Origin: Brevundimonas intermedia
GTDB taxonomy: Bacteria > Pseudomonadota > Alphaproteobacteria > Caulobacterales > Caulobacteraceae
Length of the DNA stretch: 64,000 bases
Direction of reading: 5' to 3'
Assembly (NCBI RefSeq): GCF_027922165.1
Contig: NZ_BSFD01000001.1
Coordinates: 266,883-330,882, forward strand
This document shows, in pieces, positions 9,956 to 20,514 of the stretch. Each line of letters begins with the position of its first letter. The first letter of the stretch is position 1. The notes under the pieces were generated by a model that saw nothing but the letters and a program-made list of their open reading frames with translations, was not told where the DNA came from and searched no databases. The translations under genes were made by a program, and so were the position numbers.

Positions 9956-10182
9956 TCGGCGACTAGCTCAAAGGCGGGTCTTGAATAGCAACTGACCAAG
10001 TTCTACATCAGACGCCAGTCGGCAAGAGTGGCGCCGGGGCCACGGTCACGCTTTCGTGTGACACCCCGCCTCTAAAAACGGCGGCAACCCATCGCTACCT
10101 TACCGGTTGAGGGGTGAGACGTCGGCGCACACACGGTGGCCGACGACGAAGCGCCCGCTCGTTTGACGGTCGGAGGGACCAT

Positions 10183-11070
10183 ATGGCTGCCAATAGTACG
10201 CTCGCGGTGATGTCGCCTGAACAAGGCCTCTCGCGTTATCTGACGGAAATCCGCAAGTTTCCGATGCTGACCAAGGACGAGGAGTTCATGCTCGCCAAGC
10301 GTTGGTCGGAACACCAGGACCCCGAAGCCGCCCACCGTCTCGTGACCTCGCACCTTCGTCTTGTGGCCAAGATCGCCATGGGGTATCGCGGCTACGGCCT
10401 GCCGATCGGCGAAGTGATTTCGGAGGGCAACGTCGGCCTTATGCAGGCCGTCAAGAAATTCGACCCGGACAAGGGCTTCCGCCTGGCGACCTACGCCATG
10501 TGGTGGATCCGCGCCTCGATCCAGGAATACATCCTGCGTAGCTGGTCGCTCGTGAAGATGGGCACCACCGCCGCGCAGAAGAAGCTGTTCTTCAACCTGC
10601 GCAAGGCCAAGAGCCAGATCTCAGCCTTCGAGGAAGGCGACCTGCACCCTGAACACCTCGCCGCCATAGCCACCAAGCTGGGCGTCAGCGAGGAAGAGGT
10701 CACCAACATGAACCGCCGCCTCGGCGGCGACGCCTCGTTGAACGCGCCGCTGCGCGCCGACGGCGAAAGCGAATGGCAGGACTGGCTGGCCGACGATACG
10801 GCTGTATCCCAAGAAACCCAACTCGCCGAAGACGAGGAAAAGGGCATCCGCATGAGCCTGCTCCAGGAGGCCATGGAGGAGCTAACCGATCGGGAAAAAC
10901 ACATCCTGACGGAACGTCGTCTAAAGGATGATCCCGTCACCCTGGAAGAGCTGGCTGGCGAATACGGCGTGTCGCGCGAACGCGTCCGCCAGATCGAGGT
11001 CCGTGCCTTCGAAAAGCTGCAAAAGGCCATGCGCGCCGCCGCTGAGGAGCGGAATCTGGTCGACGCCTGA
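10183..11070 (+). CDS. rpoH: RNA polymerase heat-shock sigma factor (sigma-32)
   Basis: This sigma-70-family protein directs RNA polymerase to heat-shock promoters. In its 295 residues region 1.2 (LSRYLTEIRKFPML), region 2 (GNVGLMQAVKKFDPDKGFRL, YAMWWIRASIQEYILRSW) and region 4 with its helix-turn-helix (YGVSRERVRQIEVRAFEKL) are clear. The RpoH-box region around VKMGTTAAQKKLFFNLRK distinguishes it from other group 2-3 sigmas. The ATG at 10183 follows GGAGGG; an upstream in-frame ATG at 10114 lacks support. The 227-bp leader (9956-10182) has small stem-loops near 10045-10085 but no promoter I can call safely. Confidence 0.95.
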   Translation: MAANSTLAVMSPEQGLSRYLTEIRKFPMLTKDEEFMLAKRWSEHQDPEAAHRLVTSHLRLVAKIAMGYRGYGLPIGEVISEGNVGLMQAVKKFDPDKGFRLATYAMWWIRASIQEYILRSWSLVKMGTTAAQKKLFFNLRKAKSQISAFEEGDLHPEHLAAIATKLGVSEEEVTNMNRRLGGDASLNAPLRADGESEWQDWLADDTAVSQETQLAEDEEKGIRMSLLQEAMEELTDREKHILTERRLKDDPVTLEELAGEYGVSRERVRQIEVRAFEKLQKAMRAAAEERNLVDA

Positions 11071-11104
11071 CCCAAGCTGAGGGGTGGCCCTCAGGCTTGA
11101 TGCA

Positions 11105-11914
11105 TCAAGACGCCCGCGCCATCTCGGCGGCGGGCGTCAGCCGTGCGGTCGCCAGAATTTCATCGATAGGTGACGACAACCCCGCCTTGGTCACGGCGCC
11201 TGACGCCATGAAGGCCTCCAGCCCGCCAGCCGCGATAGCCAGTTTGGCGTCGCCCGCCTTGACCGCCAGCGTCTTCAAAGTCTGAGCCTGCTGATGAATC
11301 GCGCGCACGGCCTGGGCCGGGTCCTGGTCGAACTGGGATATGGCCGCAGCCAGAATGCGGATCGCCTGATCCTTAACGTCGATCTTTCCGGCTGCGGCGG
11401 AACCGTCCGCCCGACGTTTGCGCGCCCCGGAATATTCGCCCGAGTTGAAGCGGCGTCGGTCAGGGCCGACATAGCCGACGGCCTCCACCCAAGGTCGTGA
11501 CTTCAGGGCGACGTTCTCGACCCGTTTGAACAAGTCGCCGATCGTATAGGGCTTGCGCAGGAACTCATGCACGCCGGCGTCTCGCGCGCCCTTGATGGCG
11601 GCGGCGGTGGCCTCATTGGTGATCATGATGATCGGGGCCGTGCGGCACGCCATGTTGGAACGCCGAATCCGTCGCGCCAAGCTCTCGCCGTTCAGCGCTT
11701 CGCCCGCATGTTCGGTAAAGATGATTCCCGGCTCGACGTCGCGCAGCAGTTCCAGCGCGCCTTCCTCATTGACCGCGACATAGACCTCGCGCGCGCCCAG
11801 ACCCTTCATGATGTCGGACAGGAGTCGCGACGAGGCGATGTTCGGCTCGACGATCACGACCCGGCGTACTGCGGGTTCGATGCGGCTCAGGGTTCTGGCG
11901 TCGGCGGTGAACAA
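11105..11914 (-). CDS. Receiver-domain protein with Glu at the phosphorylation site
   Basis: Residues 15-125 look like a CheY-type receiver: VVIVEPN in place of the usual acidic pair, the conserved Lys in FLRKPYT (K121), and MITN with the switch Ser/Thr. At the phospho-acceptor position the sequence reads PGIIFTEHA, so Glu68 replaces the normal Asp. Phosphorylation in the normal way is therefore unlikely, and Glu may mimic the phosphorylated state. The C-terminal half (about residues 150-269) is Ala-rich, probably helical, and unrecognised. The start is TTG at 11914, with GGAG about 11 nt upstream. It converges on rpoH and could be a signalling adaptor. Confidence 0.75.
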   Translation of the reverse strand: MFTADARTLSRIEPAVRRVVIVEPNIASSRLLSDIMKGLGAREVYVAVNEEGALELLRDVEPGIIFTEHAGEALNGESLARRIRRSNMACRTAPIIMITNEATAAAIKGARDAGVHEFLRKPYTIGDLFKRVENVALKSRPWVEAVGYVGPDRRRFNSGEYSGARKRRADGSAAAGKIDVKDQAIRILAAAISQFDQDPAQAVRAIHQQAQTLKTLAVKAGDAKLAIAAGGLEAFMASGAVTKAGLSSPIDEILATARLTPAAEMARAS

Positions 11915-11990
11915 GGGCTTCTGCTCCGGCTTCAGCCGGAAACCTAACCGTTGCTGGTTAAGGCCCGTTGAATCGAACCGCCTTTTCGTC

Positions 11991-13286
<1,296 letters not shown>

Positions 13287-13359
13287 AGCCGTCTCTCCGC
13301 TTGAATGCGGGCGCAGCCTATAGCGAGGGAATCATCCGATGTCGTCCCGTCATGCGCAA

Positions 13360-14517
13360 TTATGCGACTTCGGCCGCAGCCGTCTCGAACGCCCACTCCA
13401 GCCACGGCGTCGCCGCCACCACATCGGCGACTTCGACCGTGCAACCGCACCACAGCCTCAGCCCGGGCGGCGCATTGCGGTGGGGCTCCATGTCAAACAG
13501 GGCCGCTTCGTCTTCCAGCAGGGCCTTGAACCGCACTACGAAGGCTTTCTGTGCCTTGGCGTCCAGGGCCGCGATGCGCGGGTCGGTGAACTTCAGGCAG
13601 ACCGAGGTGGTTGAGCGGATCTCGGGCCGTTCGGGCAAGAAATCGATCCAGGCGGTCCGCGCCACCCATTCGGCCAGGGCGGCGTAGTTGGCGTCCGTCC
13701 GCCGGATCAGTTCGCTCAAGCCGCCGATCCCTTGCGCCCACTCCAGGGCGTCGATCCAGTCCTCGATGGTCAGGATCGAGAAGGTGTTGATGGCCACCCC
13801 CTGCCCCAGGGCCCGGTCGAACCCCTTGCCGTCCGTCAGCCGCAACAGCTTGGGAATGGCTCGATCCGGCCGATAGGAATCCAGCCGCGCCACCGCGCGC
13901 GGCGACAGGGCCATCACGCCGATGCCCGCCTCTCCACCCAGCGCCTTCTGGAAGCTGAACGTCACGACATCCAGCTTGTCCCACGGCAACGGCATGGCGA
14001 AGGCGGCCGATGTGGCGTCGCAGATGGCCAGCCCCTGACGGTCGTCGGCGATCCAGTCGGCGTCTGGCACGCGCACGCCCGAGGTCGTGCCGTTCCACGG
14101 AAACACCACATCCTTGGACCAATCGGCCACGCTCAAGTCCGGCAGTTCGCCCCAGGGCGCCGTCAGCACCTCCGGCTCCAGCCCCAGATGATCCTTCACG
14201 TCCGTCAGCCAGGTCAGGCCGAAATTCTCGAACGCCACCACCTGCACCGGCCGCGCGCCCAGCATCCCCCACAGGGCCGCCTCGACCGCCCCGGTGTCGG
14301 ATCCGGGCGTATAGACCAGCACATGGCTCTCCGGGACTTCCAGCACCGCCCGCGTCAGCCGCAGGCCATGGGCGAACCGCTCAACCACCTCCGGCGCGCG
14401 AATGCCTCGCCCCAGCAGATCCTGCGGCAGGCCCGCCAGACTATAGCCGGGCCGTTTGGCCGTCGGCCCGGCCGAAAACCACGGCCGCGCCGGCTTCACA
14501 TCAGGCTTTGCGATCAT
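13360..14517 (-). CDS. serC: Phosphoserine transaminase
   Basis: This PLP-dependent enzyme converts 3-phosphohydroxypyruvate and glutamate to O-phosphoserine. It belongs to the alphaproteobacterial branch of SerC (385 aa). WFSAGPTAKRPGYS is at the N-terminus, ICDATSAAFAMPLPW carries the cofactor Asp, and TFSFQKALGGEAG carries the PLP lysine. The ATG has GGGAAAAG upstream. serA, often next to serC in related bacteria, is not adjacent here; purA follows instead. Confidence 0.93.
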   Translation of the reverse strand: MIAKPDVKPARPWFSAGPTAKRPGYSLAGLPQDLLGRGIRAPEVVERFAHGLRLTRAVLEVPESHVLVYTPGSDTGAVEAALWGMLGARPVQVVAFENFGLTWLTDVKDHLGLEPEVLTAPWGELPDLSVADWSKDVVFPWNGTTSGVRVPDADWIADDRQGLAICDATSAAFAMPLPWDKLDVVTFSFQKALGGEAGIGVMALSPRAVARLDSYRPDRAIPKLLRLTDGKGFDRALGQGVAINTFSILTIEDWIDALEWAQGIGGLSELIRRTDANYAALAEWVARTAWIDFLPERPEIRSTTSVCLKFTDPRIAALDAKAQKAFVVRFKALLEDEAALFDMEPHRNAPPGLRLWCGCTVEVADVVAATPWLEWAFETAAAEVA

Positions 14518-14563
14518 GGTCTTTTCCCTTGCGCTACCGCGCTTCGCGCTGCTTGAGCCCGGC

Positions 14564-15484
14564 TCAACGTCCCGGCGTATAGGGCCGCTTGGCGCGCCAG
14601 TCTTCGGCGAATTTGACCAGGGCCGCGTCCGGCTCGTCCGGCAGGGTCACGATCAGCCGCGCCAGCAGATCGCCCCGCCGCCCCTGAGCAAAGGCGCCCC
14701 GCCCCTTCAGCCGCAGCAGCTTGCCCGAGTTCGAGCCCGCCGGAATCGTCATCTGCACCGCGCCCTCGGGCGTCGGAACCCGCACCTTGGCGCCCAGAAC
14801 CGCATCGGGCGCCGACACCGGCAGGTCCATGGTCAGGTCCGCACCGTCGCGCTTGTAGATCGGATGCGGCTCGATCTTCAGCTCGATGAGGGCGTCACCG
14901 TTCTCGGCTCCACGTCCAGGCGAGCCCTGTCCGCGCAAACGAATGGTCTGGCCGTCCGCCGCCCCCTTGGGAATGGTCACATCCAGGGTCCGTCCGTCCG
15001 AGAACTGGATCCGCTTCGTCGCCCCGGCGATGGCGTCTTCCAGACTAATGTCCAGCGTCGCCTTCACGTCCTGACCGCGCGCGGTGAAGTCCCGCGCCCC
15101 GCGCTGACGTCCGCCCCCGCCGAACATGCCGAATAGGTCGTCCAGATCGACGCCTTCGAAATTGCCCCGGCCGCCCGGCCCTCCACCGAACCCGCCTGCC
15201 GCGCCGCCGAACGGATTGCCGCCCGTCCGCGCCCCGCCGCCAAAACCGCGATATTGCTCGTTGCCGTCATTATCCAGTTGGCCGGCGTCGTACTTGGCCC
15301 GCTTCTCGGCGTCGCCCAGGATGTCGAACGCCCCCGTCACCCGTTTGAACTTGTCCTCGGTGATCTTGTCGCCGGGGTTCTTGTCGGGGTGCAACTCCTT
15401 GGCCAGCTTGCGGAACGCCTTCTTGATCTCCTCCGCGCTCGCACCCTTGGAAACGCCCAGTTCCTTATAGGGATCGCCTGCCAC
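14564..15484 (-). CDS. DnaJ-family co-chaperone without zinc finger (CbpA-like)
   Basis: The 306-residue product has an N-terminal J domain with an intact HPD (LAKELHPDKNPGD), a long Gly/Phe-rich region (about residues 80-130) and two DnaJ C-terminal beta domains (TLDISLEDAIAGATK, IRLRGQGSPG, LKGRGAF). The four CxxCxGxG zinc repeats of DnaJ are absent, which fits CbpA. It should stimulate a DnaK-type ATPase and bind unfolded clients. The start is GTG. It lies directly downstream of the GTA cluster on the same strand, but I see no functional link to it. Confidence 0.88.
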   Translation of the reverse strand: MAGDPYKELGVSKGASAEEIKKAFRKLAKELHPDKNPGDKITEDKFKRVTGAFDILGDAEKRAKYDAGQLDNDGNEQYRGFGGGARTGGNPFGGAAGGFGGGPGGRGNFEGVDLDDLFGMFGGGGRQRGARDFTARGQDVKATLDISLEDAIAGATKRIQFSDGRTLDVTIPKGAADGQTIRLRGQGSPGRGAENGDALIELKIEPHPIYKRDGADLTMDLPVSAPDAVLGAKVRVPTPEGAVQMTIPAGSNSGKLLRLKGRGAFAQGRRGDLLARLIVTLPDEPDAALVKFAEDWRAKRPYTPGR

Positions 15485-15572
15485 CTGAGTTGCCGCTCCA
15501 ACTGAAAAACCAAGAGGCCGTCAGTTAAGCCATGCCCCCGCCGCCGCAAAGGGCCGGACCCGGCATATTTGC

Positions 15573-18500
15573 TCAGATCAATCCGATTTCCGCCTCCACG
15601 CCCCAGCCGAACCCCTCGCCCCATTGCGCCACGCCGATCCGCGCCGCCTGGGTCACGCCGCCCGGAAAGTCCGCCGCCAAGTCAGTTGCGGAATACAGCA
15701 GCGTCGTCCCCTCGACCTCCATCGTCCGTCGCACCGCCCCGGCGTCCCTCACCCGTACCCGGAACCGCATTGGATCGACCGCCGCAGGATCTCCGTCCCA
15801 TCCGTCGCCATACAGCCGCACGCGCGGCATCCAGCGCACCGACACCCCCGCCGCACCGGCCTCGACGCCCAGCCCCGCCGGCGACCAGGGTCGGGCATAC
15901 AGGCCCTGTAAGCTGAAGCCGACCTCGCGGAACCCGGCCCCGCCCGGCGCCGCCCCCGCCGGTCCGACGCGACAGATCAGCGGCAGACCCCGTTCGTTGC
16001 GCCCGATCTCCGCCCGCGCCAGCCGCTCGTCCAGAAACACCACCACCGATCCCGCCGCCGCCCCGGTCTGCATCTCGACCTCGGTCCCCTGCTGGCCGCG
16101 CAGCAAGCCCGTCAGCCGCCAGGTCTCTGCTCCGACCAGGGTCGCCGACCGATATTGCACCACCTCCCAACCCGCCGCCGTCTCGACCGCCAGGGCGTTG
16201 GCTCCGCCCAGCACCGCCAATGCCGACGCGCTCTGCGGCGCAGTTCCCTCGACTCGCACCGTCAGCGCCTGAACCTCATCCCAGCGATACCGAACCCCCG
16301 GGCCCAGCGGCTCGACCAATACGCCGACCGTCGCCGCCGTCTCGATGTCCGCGCGCGCCGTCAGGATCTCCGCCCCGGCCCCGGCGTGCAGCCGCATCGC
16401 CCGCCACGGCTCCGCTGCCGCCGCCACGACCGGCCGCCCGTCGTCCTCGCCCCCCATCAGGGGCGGCAGGTCCATCACTCGCACAAAGGGCGCCCCGACC
16501 ACGGCCGGCGCCTCGCCGCCGCGCCCGCCGGCCTGGTCTTCATAGATCCGCCGAGCCCCGACCGGCTCCAGCACCGCCGACGGCGTCTCGTCCGCCGTCG
16601 TCCGCGTCACCCGCCAATCCCCGTCACAGCCGTCCAGCCGCACCACATCCCCTGGCTCCAACCGCAGCGCCTCCAGCGGCCCCAGCGCCAGGCTGGTCGT
16701 CTCCGCCCCCGCCACGTCCAGCGCCCGCTCCGCCGCCGCCCGCGCCAGGCCGCCGTCGCACGCCAGCGGCAAGTCCAGATCCACTCCGCCGCCCGTCGCC
16801 GCCGTCCCGGCGTCCTCGGCCCGCGCCGTCACCGCCCCGGTCTGATAATCCGCCGTCTCGTCGATGAACCGCACCCGCGCCTCGCCGGGTCGAGCCTCCA
16901 GCGCCCGCGTCGCCGTCTCCGCCGCCCCTTGATCCGGCAGGGCCAGGGCCTCGCGCCTCAGATCCGTGCAAGCCGCCGTCCGGCCCAGCACCGCCACCCG
17001 ACCGTCCCGTTCCGCCGCCACCGCGTCGAACGCCGCCAGCAACGGCTCCAGCGCATCGCGCGACCGCATCGGCCGGTCAATCACATAGCCGGCCGCCGCC
17101 CCCTCAATGCCCTCCACCGCTATTTCGTCCGCCGCCAAACCGCCCCGCGCCAGCACCGCCGCGATCAGGTCGCGCCCGTCCCCTGCCAACCGTCCGTTCA
17201 GCCAGTGCCCGGCCCGCCACGCCCCGGCATCCGCCCAGACGTCTCCTCGCATCGGAAAGGCCGGATAGGGCCGCGCGTCCCAGCACCAGACGTCAGCCCC
17301 CTCCAGCATCGGCCCGCCATAGACCGCCGACACCGGATTGTTCTCGGCCCGGCCATAATGGCCCAGCACCGCCTCCAGGACCCCCCGCTGCACCGCGTCG
17401 TCCCGCGCCCCGTTTGATCCCGGCGGGAGACGGCTTTCGCTGCTCTTGGGGTCCTGAAACAGGTTGGGCGCATTGCCGCCCCGGTCCACGGCCGCACAGC
17501 CGAACTCCGACAGCCGGACCGGCTTCATGCCGGGAACCCAGGCCGTCGGTGTCGCCGCCCGTACCCCGCCCGACCGGTCATGATGAAGGTTCGACCACCA
17601 CCCCTTCAGGTCCTTGGGCCGGAACAGCCAGTCCTCGCCATGCGCCGTATCGACGATGGGTGTCCGCACCTGCGCCACCCGATCCGCCTCATCCGCATAG
17701 TACCAGTCGAACCCTTCGCCGCCCGCGACGCCCGCCGCCAGATAGGCCGGGTCCGCCGCCCCATCGAACGCCCCGGCATCCACGCCGCCGTCGCCCTCGC
17801 GCCAGTCGGTCAGCGGCGGATACCAGTCGATGGAGACATGATCGATATTCGGATCTGCCCACAGCGGATCCAGGTGAAACACCACCTCCCCGCCCGTCTG
17901 CCGCCCGAAATATTCGCTCCAGTCGGCCGCATAGGACAGTTTCACCCCCGGCCCGACCACCGCCCGACACGCTTGCGCCAGCGCCCGGAATTGCTCGACC
18001 GCCGGAAAGCCCCCGGCTGCATCCCGCGTCCAGGTCACGCCCCGCATCTCCGAGCCGATCAACAGGCCGTCCGCCCCCTCTTCGGCCGCGATCCGGGCAT
18101 AGTGCAGCGCCATCCGGCGCAGCCCCCAATCCTCGGCTCCGCCGAACAGGGCCGCGATCTCCGCTGTCGCCCCCGCCCCGTCTACGCCCGCCACCCGTCC
18201 GCGCCACGGATAGCCGGGGCAGTCCATAAAGACGAACGGATACAGCGTCACCTCCAGCCCCCGCGCCTTCAGCTCGCGGATCGCCTGTCGCACACTCTCG
18301 TCCGACGGCGTCCCGCCATAGGCCGGCGCCCCGTCCACCTGACTAACCTCATAGGCCTCTCCGCGCCCAACCCCCGCCATCGACCAGTCCATCGGCTCGG
18401 TCGGCTTGTCGCGCCGCTCCACCCCCGGCCGCACCCGGCAATGCCTGGCCCGCAGATCATCCCCGAACCAGCCGATCAGCAGACTGACCCGCTTCAGGTT

Positions 18501-19265
18501 CGGCAGCTGCGCCTGTAGTTGGTCCAGCGACACGATCAGGTCCGCCCGACCCTCGCCGTTATGCACATTTTCCGCCGTCGTCCGTGTCAGTCCCTTGCGC
18601 CGCACCACCGCCTGCGTCGCGAGGGCGAACTCGCCCGCGCCGGGGATCAGGCACACCCCTTCCAGCAGATCCTCCAGCCGCGCCTCTTCCCCGCGCGGTC
18701 GCCGGAACACCTCGAAACTCAACTGCGGAACCCGGTCCCCGAACGGCCCCAGCGGCAGATCCTCGAACACCACATAGGCCGTGCCGCGGTAGGCCGGAGC
18801 CTCTCCCTCGACCGTCTCGATCAACGGGTCCGGCATCTGCGCCTCGCCGCCGCGATACACCCGCATCGCCACGCCGCTCAGGTCCATCAGCCGCCCGTCG
18901 GCCCAGACCCGGCCGACCCCGTCGATTTCCCCCTCGCACAGGGCCACGGCGAAGCTCAGCGAATAGACATAATCGACCGTCTTCGGCCCGCCCTTGCCGG
19001 CCTGTCCTTTGTTCTTGCCCTCCAGGAACCGCGCCGCCCAGATCACCTGACCCGTCACCCGCGCCCGCCCGAACACACAGGCCATCGGCGCGCCTTCCGC
19101 CGTCCCCTGCACCTTCAGGGCCTCCAGCCTCGGCCCGACCTGCCGCGCCGGCGACAGCGACTCGATGACCCGATTGTCGATCGCCCGCCCGATCGTCGCC
19201 CCGATCACCCGCCCGACCGGCCCCCCGACCGACTGCCCCACCGCGCTCAGTACGACTTGCGCCAT
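15573..19265 (-). CDS. GTA large tail protein with TIM-barrel domain (g15)
   Basis: The 1230-residue protein is the GTA 'megatron', forming the tail tip and host-contact baseplate in the Rhodobacter capsulatus particle. A glycoside-hydrolase-like TIM barrel occupies about residues 330-720 (YPFVFMDCPGYPWRGR, LSYAADWSEYFG, VDTAHGEDWLF). A putative phage-tail domain follows (LEPGDVVRLDGCDGDWRV, WRLTGLLRGQQGTE), and the C-terminal segment is Gly/Ala-rich. Its ATG abuts the TAG of the NlpC/P60 gene. It is the last gene of the structural operon and is intact. Confidence 0.92.
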   Translation of the reverse strand: MAQVVLSAVGQSVGGPVGRVIGATIGRAIDNRVIESLSPARQVGPRLEALKVQGTAEGAPMACVFGRARVTGQVIWAARFLEGKNKGQAGKGGPKTVDYVYSLSFAVALCEGEIDGVGRVWADGRLMDLSGVAMRVYRGGEAQMPDPLIETVEGEAPAYRGTAYVVFEDLPLGPFGDRVPQLSFEVFRRPRGEEARLEDLLEGVCLIPGAGEFALATQAVVRRKGLTRTTAENVHNGEGRADLIVSLDQLQAQLPNLKRVSLLIGWFGDDLRARHCRVRPGVERRDKPTEPMDWSMAGVGRGEAYEVSQVDGAPAYGGTPSDESVRQAIRELKARGLEVTLYPFVFMDCPGYPWRGRVAGVDGAGATAEIAALFGGAEDWGLRRMALHYARIAAEEGADGLLIGSEMRGVTWTRDAAGGFPAVEQFRALAQACRAVVGPGVKLSYAADWSEYFGRQTGGEVVFHLDPLWADPNIDHVSIDWYPPLTDWREGDGGVDAGAFDGAADPAYLAAGVAGGEGFDWYYADEADRVAQVRTPIVDTAHGEDWLFRPKDLKGWWSNLHHDRSGGVRAATPTAWVPGMKPVRLSEFGCAAVDRGGNAPNLFQDPKSSESRLPPGSNGARDDAVQRGVLEAVLGHYGRAENNPVSAVYGGPMLEGADVWCWDARPYPAFPMRGDVWADAGAWRAGHWLNGRLAGDGRDLIAAVLARGGLAADEIAVEGIEGAAAGYVIDRPMRSRDALEPLLAAFDAVAAERDGRVAVLGRTAACTDLRREALALPDQGAAETATRALEARPGEARVRFIDETADYQTGAVTARAEDAGTAATGGGVDLDLPLACDGGLARAAAERALDVAGAETTSLALGPLEALRLEPGDVVRLDGCDGDWRVTRTTADETPSAVLEPVGARRIYEDQAGGRGGEAPAVVGAPFVRVMDLPPLMGGEDDGRPVVAAAAEPWRAMRLHAGAGAEILTARADIETAATVGVLVEPLGPGVRYRWDEVQALTVRVEGTAPQSASALAVLGGANALAVETAAGWEVVQYRSATLVGAETWRLTGLLRGQQGTEVEMQTGAAAGSVVVFLDERLARAEIGRNERGLPLICRVGPAGAAPGGAGFREVGFSLQGLYARPWSPAGLGVEAGAAGVSVRWMPRVRLYGDGWDGDPAAVDPMRFRVRVRDAGAVRRTMEVEGTTLLYSATDLAADFPGGVTQAARIGVAQWGEGFGWGVEAEIGLI

Positions 19266-19871
19266 CTACGCCTCCTTAGGAAACCGGAACGCGGCGACCA
19301 GCCTTCGCCGCCACCACATCCCCATCCAGCTCTCCACCACCGCCCGTCCCCAATAGGCGTGGATCATCCTCAGCTCCGGCCCGCCGCAGTCGCTCAGAAT
19401 AGCGCAGTGTTTCACCGCCGCCCCCTGCGACATCCGGAACAACAACACATCCCCGGCCCGCATGGCCTCGACCGGAACCGGCTTCAGACACCGCCCCGCC
19501 GCCTCCAGCAGGGTCTCGCGCCCGCCGGTCTCGGCCCAGTCCGGCGAATAGGCGGGCAGCCGCTCCGGCTCCGCCCCGACCACCTCGCGCCACAGCCCGC
19601 GCACCAGCCCAAGACAGTCCGCCCCCACGCCCTTCACACTGGCCTGATGCCGATACGGCGTCCCCAGCCAGGACCGGGCGGCAGCGACGACCGCCGCCGC
19701 ACACCCCTCTCCCTCCCCCTGCGGGGGAGGGGGGTCGAGCCGGAGGCGAGACCGGGTGGGAAGGGCCAGGCGACCCGCGCCCGCTCCCCCTGCCGCCCCC
19801 ACCCCGTCATCGCTGCGCGCTGACGCCCCTCCCCCGCAGGGGGAGGGAGAGTTCTTTATCGCCCCCCTCAC
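19266..19871 (-). CDS. GTA NlpC/P60 cell-wall peptidase (g14) with repeat-encoded N-terminus
   Basis: The peptidase probably cuts peptidoglycan during DNA delivery. The catalytic Cys is in GVGADCLGLVRG and His is in VKHCAILSD, with a further His in MIHAYWG. The first codon is GTG at 19871, overlapping the TGA of the upstream gene (GTGA). Right after about six codons comes a 145-bp palindromic repeat (19707-19851), fully open in this frame, encoding a Pro/Gly/Arg-rich stretch of about 50 residues. The peptidase fold then starts at AAAVVAAARSWLGTPY. No in-frame ATG, GTG or TTG lies between the repeat and the catalytic Cys, so translation must begin at 19871 or inside the repeat. The core is otherwise intact. 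Confidence 0.88.
   Translation of the reverse strand: MRGAIKNSPSPCGGGASARSDDGVGAAGGAGAGRLALPTRSRLRLDPPPPQGEGEGCAAAVVAAARSWLGTPYRHQASVKGVGADCLGLVRGLWREVVGAEPERLPAYSPDWAETGGRETLLEAAGRCLKPVPVEAMRAGDVLLFRMSQGAAVKHCAILSDCGGPELRMIHAYWGRAVVESWMGMWWRRRLVAAFRFPKEA
19707..19851. repeat. Palindromic repeat element, family B, inside the g14 gene
   Basis: The 145-bp element has perfect 24-bp terminal inverted repeats (19707-19730 and 19828-19851). Their core is CCCCCTGCGGGGG-like, so each arm can also fold on itself. Internal blocks match the copies at 47, 61.7 and 62.9 kb (GACGGGGTGGGGG-type segments and CCCACCC). It lies in frame within the 5' part of the NlpC/P60 peptidase gene. Confidence 0.85.
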
Positions 19872-20512
19872 CGTCGGCTCCCGCCGTCGTTCCGCGCGCC
19901 TCCCGCCGGATAGGCCGTCAGGAAGTCATCCCCCGGCACGTCCGCGAACCCTCGGAAATTCACCCCGTTCCCGAACGTCCCGACACAGGTCTCCCACCGC
20001 TTGTCACAGCGCCGCCCCGCCGCCGCGATCCCGCAGCGTTCATCCCCCAGCCGCGCATCGCACATCCGGCCATAGGTCCGCCCGACCACCCGCTCCAGCT
20101 TGGCCAGCGGCCCTTCCAGATCGGCCAGGAACCGCCCCTGCTCGCGCCGCATCCGCGCTAGGGTCCCGCCCCACAGCCGTACCTTCAACCCCGGCTCGGA
20201 CCAGTCCACCCGCCACAGCTCGACCTTCGCCCCGTCGAACAGGCCCGCCGCCACGTCAGCCTCGGTGATCGAGGCGTCGTCCAGCGCCCCCGCCGCCGAG
20301 GCCGCCCCCGCCGCCAGGCCGACCGCGCTCTCCGTCGCCCCCGTCGTCCAGCCGCTCCCGGCCCGACAGATCAATCCGTCCACCACCAGGTCGCGGTCAT
20401 GATCGGTGAACCCCGTCACCACTCCGTCGGCCCGCTCCAGCCGCCAGACATGACAAAGCCCTACCGCCCCGCTCTCGATGCGGGCGGCCATTTCGTCCGG
20501 TATGTCGCGCAT
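19868..20512 (-). CDS. GTA tail hub protein, DUF2163 (g13)
   Basis: The 214-residue product matches the GTA/phage hub family. The N-terminal DUF2163 part includes LCHVWRLERADG, GFTDHDRDL, and YLV-like repeats replaced here by VVDGLICRAGSG. The C-terminal BR0599-like part has CDARLGDERCGI and CDKRWETC. These four cysteines correspond to the metal or Fe-S site known in phage and GTA hub proteins. I chose the ATG at 20512, 2 nt after the stop of the DUF2460 gene; the frame extends upstream only as a shadow of that gene. Its stop overlaps the start of g14. Confidence 0.9.
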   Translation of the reverse strand: MRDIPDEMAARIESGAVGLCHVWRLERADGVVTGFTDHDRDLVVDGLICRAGSGWTTGATESAVGLAAGAASAAGALDDASITEADVAAGLFDGAKVELWRVDWSEPGLKVRLWGGTLARMRREQGRFLADLEGPLAKLERVVGRTYGRMCDARLGDERCGIAAAGRRCDKRWETCVGTFGNGVNFRGFADVPGDDFLTAYPAGGARNDGGSRR

Positions 20513-20514
20513 GA

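Noticed and set aside
16155..17417. A 420-codon plus-strand frame opposite the GTA g15 gene
   Set aside because: Arg/Pro/His-rich translation without motifs; g15 is intact on the other strand.
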